Of a DNA stretch of 64,000 nt, positions 56,272 through 64,000 are shown in pieces. The stretch comes from Prosopis cineraria (Eukaryota > Streptophyta > Magnoliopsida > Fabales > Fabaceae). The notes beneath the pieces were generated by a model that saw nothing but the letters and a program-made list of their open reading frames with translations, made no database searches and was not told where the DNA came from. How positions within the stretch are numbered: the first letter of the stretch is position 1; each line of letters opens with the position of its first letter. A program made the position numbers and the translations under genes. The stretch is taken from positions 1,364,001 through 1,428,000 of the forward strand of contig NW_026555341.1 of assembly GCF_029017545.1 (NCBI RefSeq), in the 5' to 3' direction.

Positions 56272-59031
56272 ATGTCATCGTCGTTGACGTTGTTTCCCTC
56301 CATCGTCAACCAACCCCATGGTGTTCTCCGACTAAAGCGTCATGCCCGACGTTGCTTAAGTCTTAGAATCTTCTGCCAGGAACCCGAAGCTTCTTCTTTT
56401 TCACGCCCCGGACGCAATCAAGCGACTTTCTCGTTGCTACGCCCTGTGGAGAGGGATTCCGCCTTCAAGCTCTCTAGAAACTTCTGTCACTCGTATGCTC
56501 CTCTTGCCAACAAGTCAGAGGGTCCTAGTCTCCATCATTGCATTGCAAAAGCTGCTCTTACTGCCTCCGAAGCTCAGCCTTTGTGAGTTATCGGAAGCAA
56601 TCACATTTCTGGCACTTGCTTTATTAGTTGCACAATTTTGGTTCATTATGGTCTTTAGATTGAAATTTTGGCTTTGGAGTGGTCGCGATAAAGACCTTGT
56701 TTTTTAAAAATAACTTCTATAATTTTACAACGACTTCTGTGTAAACGACGTTATGCAATTAGCTTGATCAACATATTGCAAACACAGGAAAGTGACATCA
56801 ATTATTTTGTTGTTCGTATTGAGCTGTGTTTTTGTTAATTTCACGATTGTTAGTTTCACAAGGCTTTGGTAAAAACGTTAACTGGAAGATTAAGTTTGAG
56901 ATATAACTGAAACAATGACGGACTTGGAAGATGCAAATGAAATACTTTTTGCTTTTAATTCCGACATTCATTCCCTTACTGCTTATTTATTTACTTTTTA
57001 CGTCCGATAGTCATGTAGCAGATACTGAAGTTCCTTCAAAAGGTCGTATTTATCACGAGACTTACGGTTGTCAAATGAACATTAATGACATGGAGATTGT
57101 TCTTTCTATTATGAACAATGCTGGCTATCGCGAAGTTGTGGATGTTCCAGAGAATGCTGAGATAGTATTTATCAATACTTGTGCCATTAGGGACAACGCA
57201 GAACAAAAGGTATGGCAAAGGCTTAATTACTTTTGGTTTCTTAAGAGGCACTGGAAAAACAATGTTGCTATTGGAAGATCACAGTCCTTGCGCCCTCCAA
57301 AGGTAGTTGTGTTGGGATGTATGGCTGAGAGGTTAAAGGAGAAGATTCTTGATGCTGACAAAATGGTTGATGTGGTCTGTGGGCCAGATGCTTATAGAGA
57401 TTTGCCACGATTGCTGGAAGAGGTAGACTATGGCCAGAAAGGGATCAATACTCTTCTTTCACTTGAAGAGACTTATGCTGATATCAATCCAGTTCGAATC
57501 TCCAAGAACTCAGTTACTGCTTTTGTCTCAGTGATGAGGGGTTGCAACAATATGTGCTCATTTTGCATTGTGCCCTTCACTAGAGGCAGAGAGCGGTCAC
57601 GTCCTGTAGAATCTATAGTGAGGGAGGTGGCAGAGCTTTGGAAAGAGGGCGTGAAGGAAGTGACACTTCTAGGCCAAAATGTGAACAGCTACAATGACAC
57701 ATCAGGTAGTGAAGAAGAACTTGAATCAGGGTCCAATTGGATATTTAGCGATGGCTTTTCCAGCACGTGTAGAATCAAAAAAATGGGCTTAAGGTTTTCT
57801 GATCTACTAGACCGACTTTCAGTCGAATTTCCTGAGATGCGATTCAGATTCACATCTCCACACCCTAAAGATTTTCCGGATGAATTGCTTTATCTCATGC
57901 GAGAAAGACGTAACATATGCAAATCAATACATTTACCTGCACAAACAGGAAATAGCAATGTGCTTGAGAGAATGAGACGAGGATATACTCGGGAGGCTTA
58001 CTTGGATCTTGTGCAAAAGATACGGAGTATAATTCCAGATGTGGGCTTAAGTAGCGATTTCATTTGTGGTAATATATTGTAAAAGCTTCTTTCTTCTCTT
58101 TTTTTTTTTTTTTTTCCGGTTTGCATTACTGTTTCTTAAATCTCATTCTATTTGATTGGAGGGAACTTCTTAAGTTCAACTTATGAAAGATTGAGTTTTA
58201 CGTTTGTTGTTTTGCTTTAGTTTTTTTTTAATTATTATTCTTAAATCATGCCGTAAACACTACAGGCACACACATATGCAAATAGCTTTCTCAAATGTTT
58301 TGATCCTACTTGACAAATATGAGTATGTACCACTTTAGACAGAGATGCATGCAATCTAAGATGCTTGCTTTGATACTGGAAAGTGCTGAAGCTATATAGT
58401 CGTCTTGATAGTTTTGCTTTGTGGATATGCTGCCCAAAAATTCCTTGCTAAAATTTCTAGGTCTCTTCTCTTCTGCACTATTTTTCTCTGTGCAAGCAGC
58501 GAATAATTAATTATTGTCTCTATTTCAACAGGTTTTTGTGGAGAAACCGAGGAAGAACATTTGGACACTTTGTCTCTCATAAAGGCTGTTGGTTATGATA
58601 TGGCATTCATGTTTGCTTATAGCATGAGGGAGAAAACCCATGCCCACAGAAATTATGTTGATGATGTTCCAGAGCAAATCAAGCAGAGGAGGCTGGCTGA
58701 ACTTATCGAGGCATTCCGTGAGAGCACTGGTCAGTGTTTTGATTCGCAGATTGGAACTATACAGCTCGTATTAGTTGAAGGACCCAATAAGAGAGCTCCG
58801 GATACTGAGCTTATGGGCAAGAGTGACAGGGGTCATCGGGTTATCTTTGTTAACCAGCCAATCCCAGATAGGGAAGATGCTAATACAAAGCGGAACCCCA
58901 TTGTCGGCGACTTTGTTGAAGTCCTTGTATCAAGATCTACAAAAGCATCACTCTTTGGTGAAGCACTTGCTGTAACTAAATTGAGCTCATTTTACAATAA
59001 GAGTAAAGTAGCTGTTGCCTGCAGCATATAG
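56272..59031 (+). CDS. CDK5RAP1/MiaB-type tRNA methylthiotransferase
   Basis: This radical-SAM enzyme family adds a methylthio group to i6A at position 37 of tRNAs; the plant CDK5RAP1-like member is expected in an organelle. Three exons join in phase: 56272-56582, 57011-58068 and 58532-59031, giving 622 residues (about 640 in the Arabidopsis homologue). After an Arg/Ser-rich N-terminal extension come the UPF0004 domain with its cluster cysteines (YETYGCQMN-like YHETYGCQMN, FINTCAIRDN, VVLGCMAERL), the radical-SAM CX3CX2C motif MRGCNNMCSFCIVPFTRG, GLNVNSY-type LLGQNVNSYN, HLPAQTGN, MRRGYTREAYL, and GFCGETEEEH across the last junction. The C-terminal TRAM domain includes VLVEGPNKRAP and LFGEALAV. 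I chose the ATG at 56272 because MSSSLTLFPSIVNQPHGV resembles the homologue's start; 56197 is an alternative. Confidence 0.93.
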
Positions 59032-59829
59032 AACCTTGCAGCATAGAAGACCGGGCATGTCTTTTCCTTGGGGAACAAGAGCAGGGAAGTGGATTGACTA
59101 TGCATATGCCAGCCTCATCTCAGCTTGATCAAAGTTATGCTTTCGTTAGTCTTCTCCCGTGGAAGAAAAGTACAAGTGTTCGCGTTTGACATTACAAAAT
59201 CAACCGCTGAGTGTCCAGACAACATACGTCTGAAATTACTCGGAGCTGGTTGGCCATGTTTTTGGCAAGGTGATTGGAGATGAGTAAACGGAACAGTTTT
59301 GTTTCTCCCAACATGGGCTATCTTTTTTATATCGGAATTTTTGGGTATTTTGATTCTTGCATTATCATTTATCAAATTATGGTTTCAACGAAATAAACTT
59401 TTTAATGGCGTCCGCCCTCTCCCTCCATCTTCGCTGCGGTATAGAAGATAATCAGAGTCAAATGTCGGGATCTGGCGGGAAAAATGAAAGTAGAAGATAA
59501 TTAAAACCACATGATAAGGAACTGATTTCGAGCGTAGTTTGGTATTTGGATGTCTCGTCCCTGAGACGGTAACTATCGTGACTTGGGAATGAAAACGAAT
59601 TGGTAACAACCCGTCTGATGGACCGCCAAGACGATCATTAATTTTGTAACTGGCACAAAGGGACGGACCCCAACAGGGAGCTCCGAGTTCTAGGGAAACG
59701 AAGGCGTTAGAGTTGTGAGAATTGTCAATTTTTTGATACAGAGGAAGCAAAAAACAAAACAAAAACAAAGGAAAGCAAAAGGACACTAGAGGGATGGTTT
59801 TAGGTGGTTTCAAAAAATTCAAGAAATTG
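59032..59829. other. 3' flank of the methylthiotransferase gene
   Basis: The 3' untranslated region should lie here; an AATAAA occurs at about 59392. Minus-strand open frames in this stretch have no recognisable domain until the RNase H fragment. Confidence 0.5.
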
Positions 59830-60150
59830 GGCACATGCAGTGCCAGATGATAAAAATTAGGTGCCACTTCCAAAGATCGTTTCGCAAGAGAATTAGCCTC
59901 AACGTTCAAAGCTTAAACAGTAATGCATAGACTCACTTTCTAGCTCTAGCTAAGCAACTCATGAATCTCTATGATAAGTCCATGATGCATATGGACGACC
60001 ACATTCTTTCCTTTTATCAGGTTCACAACTTCTATGGCATTACTACGTAGAATTAGGGAGCGGCATCTATTTTCCCATGCGATCTTCATACCTATTAAAC
60101 ATGCTCATAGCTAAGCATAAAAGTTGTCAAAGGATTGCTATTATGATTCT
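59830..60150 (-). pseudogene. RNase H-like (RVT_3) fragment of a retroelement
   Basis: Read on the minus strand, GMKIAWENRCRSLILRSN and AIEVVNLIKGKNVVVH match the RNase H fold of plant non-LTR elements and RVT_3 proteins (consensus GLxLAWxxGxxxLxLESDS, then VVxLI). NVEANSLAKRS in another frame (59909-59870) matches the closing motif (REANxxADxLAKxA). Stops and a frameshift separate the parts. Confidence 0.65.
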
Positions 60151-60675
60151 TCAAGATTCTACCACAACCTGCTACATTTAACCATTGTGAAAAGTTTGTG
60201 ATTTTAATGTAATTTATATTTAGATATTTTTTTTCAGAAGTTAATTAGACAAACAAAAACTTGTTTGAATAATTTAATTTAAAAGTTAGTTGAAATTATA
60301 ATGACAAAAATAAAAATAAATTATCTTATATATATATACATATATATTTTTGACCAATTTGATATTTTTTTAAAAAAATATTAAACTTAAAATTGTAACT
60401 TTTTTAAAAAAATAGATTGCAAATATAAAATGTATTGATAAATCAAAAATCTTAATTTTTTAAAAAGTATAGAATTAAATGATAAAAAAATTTTCAATTG
60501 TACCTGAGTTAAAAGAAGATACCATATGATAAGAAGGGAGGGGGTATATTTTTGTGACTCATCCTAATATTTTCAGAAAAAATAATAAAATTTAAATTAC
60601 AATTTTTAAAAAAAAGATGGAATTAAAAAAACCTAAAATATACTAGTAAATTAAAAAAATAGGAGATGTTAACGT
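60151..60675. other. AT-rich upstream region of a small ORF
   Basis: No gene is supported. It would be the promoter of the truncated signal-peptide ORF at 60676. Confidence 0.4.
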
Positions 60676-60768
60676 ATGGCCTCTTCTTTCTCTTCCAACA
60701 TCATCACCTTCCTTTTTCTCCCTCTTCTCATCTTATCTTTCCATACCATCATGGAGAACAGCATGTAA
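60676..60768 (+). pseudogene. Small secreted-protein ORF truncated by an LTR relic
   Basis: The ATG at 60676 opens a 30-codon frame, MASSFSSNIITFLFLPLLIL and then SFHTIMENSM. This has the form of a secretory signal peptide (short polar start, hydrophobic core) and GC-richer, codon-like composition than its surroundings. The stop TAA is provided by the first bases of the LTR (TGTAACATC, starting at 60764). So the original reading frame probably continued and was cut by insertion. The gene family cannot be told from the signal peptide alone. Confidence 0.5.
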
Positions 60769-63560
60769 CATCTTAATTTTTTGGGGTTTAATTTGTTATG
60801 GAAATTGGGTAATTTAGATTGTGGGTTAAGGTATTTTGAGGTTTAACTAGAGAATAGTTTTGTGTTCAAGGTTATTTGAAATTAACAAGTGTTTGAATAT
60901 TACATTATGACTTAAATTGAACTTAGATTGATATATCAAAGTGTAACAGGATTCAAAATAAGTATTGAGCTGAATCTTGCCCAATAATTATGGGCTTAAC
61001 TAGAGAGGGCTATTTCTATGTTATATGCCGCAACGTATGGTAAGTTCACAACAACACATGATGCAAAATCTAGTTTAATACTCTAGTCACAAAGTAAAAA
61101 AAGAGGGAGAGATTTTTAAGAGGGTTGGTACAAAAAATAAGTGCTCTACTAGGGTTTCATGCAAGGTATTGATTGTGCTTAATTTGGAAGTTACATAGGT
61201 TCAAGGCAACCCTCCTAACTCATCCCTCATCATTTTAAGCTAGATATCTTCATAGGTGATGTTAGGGTTTTGATTTTAATACTACTCAGCTCTTAGATTT
61301 GAACTCTATGGGTGTTTTAAGGTTAAATATGTGTTGTTCAAATAGTTTTGAGGTTATTTATAGTAATAGGCATGTTGAATCTGAAACCCTAAGTTAGAAG
61401 ATAGATGAATTTTTAATGATGTTGGGGTGCTATTGAGGTTAAATAAGTTTGTTATAAGTGTAATGATGATGATTATGAGTTCATTTGAGGGATTAAATGG
61501 TTGTAACAACTTTGGGTTAATTAGATTAATTAATCTAACTCTAGGATTAGAATGTGATTAGTGTATTGATATTTTGATTAGTGTTAATTAACACTTTGTT
61601 AACTATATTTGATATTGCATTGTATGTAGATTATGGTAGAATCACCATTGGAGGTGAAAGATTACTTTTTTGGAGAGCTTTATTAACAAGAAGCGAAAGT
61701 AACCATTTCGTGTATTTTGTGATTTCTATGTGTGTTTTTTATGTGTTTGGAAACTTAAATTGTATTTGGAAAATATGTTTAGTATTTGAAAAATTATTTG
61801 CCTAGTAGGATGCTATATATGTTTGTATATATATAATTTTCGGTATGAAATTTTGCATTTAGAAACATGAAAAAGTGTTCATATATGTTTTCTTGTTTGG
61901 ATATGCTTTAATATGTAAGATTTGTTGGGTTTGAGAGATATGCGCTCATTAAACCTAATGTATAGTACCTTAACTTGGATTGACTTACCTTTTCTTGGGT
62001 TTGTTGGTTTCAAGCATGATGTAAGAAAGGATATAAGGTGTGTCATGCATTTTTATTCGGATTGTTTGAACAAACTATGTTTGGAAACATTTTGTAAATG
62101 CCCACTTAGCAAACACATCATTAATTACATTACATGATTAATTGCATTATTGCATATTAATTTTAGTTACTAAGACTTTTATATCTCACTCCTCATAGTT
62201 TAACATTTTACAAGAAAGAACCCAACTATAAAAACACCGAAGGAGTAGTTGGTGTACATGGACACCACTTGGCCTATTCGGCCTTTACTTTGTAAGGTTA
62301 TGTGTTATTGCCAACCTTAAGGCATTTTAAATTTGTAATCAAGCATGTAACTCCTATAGTTTTGATGGCCACTTATTTGATTGCCATAAGTTAGATTTTT
62401 GTGACATTCATGACCTTAATACACTTAATCTTAGATGATTGATGGAATAGTTTGAATGAAAAATGTATTTGTAGTTTCTTAAGTTATTGCACTTTAATTA
62501 TATTTTTTATGTTGGATGACTATAATCCAACTATGAAATATTGAATGTATATATTAATACGGTATTGTGAAATGTTTGTTTAAGGTAGGTTTGAGTTGGT
62601 CAAATATACTACACAATTACTAGTGGTGTTGGTTTTGGTTTATAAATGGTTAAGTGTTTGAAATATTGAGTTTTGGCCCCTAATGGGGAACAAAAAATAA
62701 AATCCTTATATGCAAGAATTTCTGTATCAAACTAGAGCCATTAGTTAGATTCAAAAATGAAATTCATATAGACATTTGAATCACTGAAATCAAATATGTG
62801 TTAAAAGTTATACCCATTTAAAATTTAAAAACATGTTAAATATTGTTATTGGTACCATCAGGTACTATGCATCGCCGTGCACATCAAACATGCCGTAATA
62901 CATGGCATAAAGAGGGAGATTTTTTTCTGTGCTATCCATTGTAACGCATGGCAATCTTTTGACCAAAATACTCTTGTCTTAAATTTTGTTCCTCAAAAAA
63001 GGTCTCCTGAAACATTTTACTTCTATAAACTTATTTTGAAACAATTTAGCCTCATGGAAACAATACTTCACTTTTAATTACCTATTTTTTTATCATTGTA
63101 TTGAATTTAAATATTTATTTTTAATAGGATCTCACTAAGTGCATTTTATTTAACTTAGTTTTTTATCAATAGTTATTTGTTCAAGTTATTTATTTCCTTA
63201 TTTATTATGATAGGTCTATTATATTATATTTAATCTTTTCTTTTATGGTAAATCCTTTTCTACCATAGTAGTCCAATTGATAAATGCTTGGTTTGTAAGA
63301 AAATCTTTGTTTACTGTTATATATTTTTATAGAAGTAATTTCAACTTTTAGTTATCATAATGGCTCTTTTTCTATCATAGTAGAGTTTTAAAATTATCTA
63401 AGTCTTCTCTACTATGGTAAATCTTGGCAATGTTTTGAAAAGTAAGTTTGACCTTTTATTATCATAATATACTTTTTTATATTATGATATGTATTTAATG
63501 GATAAAATTCGTTGTAAAATTATATAATTTGCCAAAAAAATAATGTAAATTATATAATCA
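60764..63560 (+). mobile_element. LTR relic of the TGTAACA family, third copy
   Basis: It starts TGTAACATCTTAATTTTTTG and runs parallel, in the same word order, to the relics at 44617-52026 (AATGATGATGATTATGAG, GTAGATTATGGTAGAATCACC, TTGCCAACCTTAAGGCATTT, TTATCATAATGGCTCTTTTTCTA). The expected TGTTACA end is lost or diverged near 63560. It has no coding capacity, so it is a solo LTR or a fragment. ATGCCGCAACG-type words at about 61025 and 62870 match those of the other copies. Confidence 0.55.
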
Positions 63561-63575
63561 CGCGGAGGATAGGAC

Positions 63576-63689
63576 ATGGTCTTTGTGCCCAAGTCGTTTG
63601 CATCTGATCCTGATCAATTGCAAAGCACCAGAGACAATATTAAGCAAATTCTCAAAAGACGAAGAAGTTTTGGTTCTAAAATTTGTTAG
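63576..63689 (+). other. Short ORF (37 aa) to the right of the LTR relic
   Basis: The frame runs MVFVPKSFASDPDQLQSTRD and then NIKQILKRRRSFGSKIC before TAG. It looks coding in composition and could be a downstream piece of the gene whose signal peptide is at 60676. No family was recognised. Confidence 0.25.
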
Positions 63690-64000
63690 CAGAGTGCGTG
63701 GGTTGAGTCTGTGAGTGGTGAGCGAGTCTAACAAAGAGTCTTGTATATCTGAAGGAGGAGAGAGGAAGGAAATGCATGAAAGAAGCAAAAAATTTGCACA
63801 AGGCTAAAAGAGGTGATGATAGAACTTGTGAAAATTGAAGGCAGAGCAAGGAGACGAATAGTGATGGGGTGAAGATAAGCAGGAGAGAGAAAAATTTGAA
63901 CACTTGTTAGAAAGAGAGCTCCCTTGGACAACTTCAACAATAACGCTCGTTTAACTTTTTTTCAATTCCAACATCTATTGAATTTTTTTCCTTCCCAATT
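63690..64000. other. Window edge, no gene supported
   Basis: Overlapping open frames on the minus strand are S/L/F-rich and show no recognisable domain. Confidence 0.3.

Noticed and set aside
1..64000. tRNA, rRNA, CRISPR arrays, operons or phage-like systems
   Set aside because: None seen. The gene structures are those of a plant nuclear genome, and the direct repeats present are microsatellites or transposon parts.

Overview
The window is nuclear DNA of a flowering plant, most likely a eudicot and probably a rosid. It is AT-rich, its genes have many short exons with GT-AG introns, and the space between genes is filled with small decayed transposons. No bacterial, organellar or viral gene order is present. 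I read exons by matching protein families and checking splice sites and reading phase by hand; I could run no database search.

Genes, left to right. A TM6/APETALA3-type MADS-box gene lies on the minus strand (10127-11502). Its six recognisable exons keep good splice sites, but exon 1 has a 15-base loss and exon 3 a 2-base gain that creates a stop, so it looks like a recent pseudogene. ALDH3F1-type aldehyde dehydrogenase is on the plus strand (21509-24817, 10 exons, 485 aa). A UBC15-18-class ubiquitin-conjugating enzyme is on the minus strand (25779-28478, 6 exons, 161 aa) and converges on the ALDH gene. D-2-hydroxyglutarate dehydrogenase is on the minus strand (34474-42077, 15 exons, 563 aa). 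A CDK5RAP1/MiaB-type tRNA methylthiotransferase is on the plus strand (56272-59031, 3 exons, 622 aa). The four intact genes correspond to Arabidopsis At4g36250, At4g36410, At4g36400 and At4g36390, so this is a conserved syntenic block stretched by transposons. They are unrelated in pathway.

Mobile DNA. 2.8-3.3 kb holds a hairpin-bearing tandem array. 4.7-9 kb looks like a decayed Ty3/Tat-type retrotransposon, with a diverged tandem array at 6841-8090. 14.1-21.3 kb contains a Stowaway MITE, a 687-bp element with an 8-bp target duplication, and a 3.9-kb degenerate hAT transposon nested in another inverted-repeat element. The gene introns contain a SINE (ALDH3F1), a 5'-truncated LINE and a 230-bp-arm inverted repeat (D2HGDH). 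42.5-44.6 kb carries two long-TIR elements, one with a perfect 10-bp duplication. 44.6-52.0 kb is a pile of TGTAACA...TGTTACA LTR relics with a further 1.4-kb insertion. A FAR1/MULE-like pseudogene with 13-codon repeats occupies 52.0-54.1 kb. Another LTR relic (60764 to about 63560) cuts a small signal-peptide ORF.

I found no evidence of a wholly new biological system. The most interesting points are the freshly broken TM6-like gene, the large intronic hairpin next to a GC-AG intron donor, the nested transposons with readable target duplications, and the peptide ORF truncated by an LTR.
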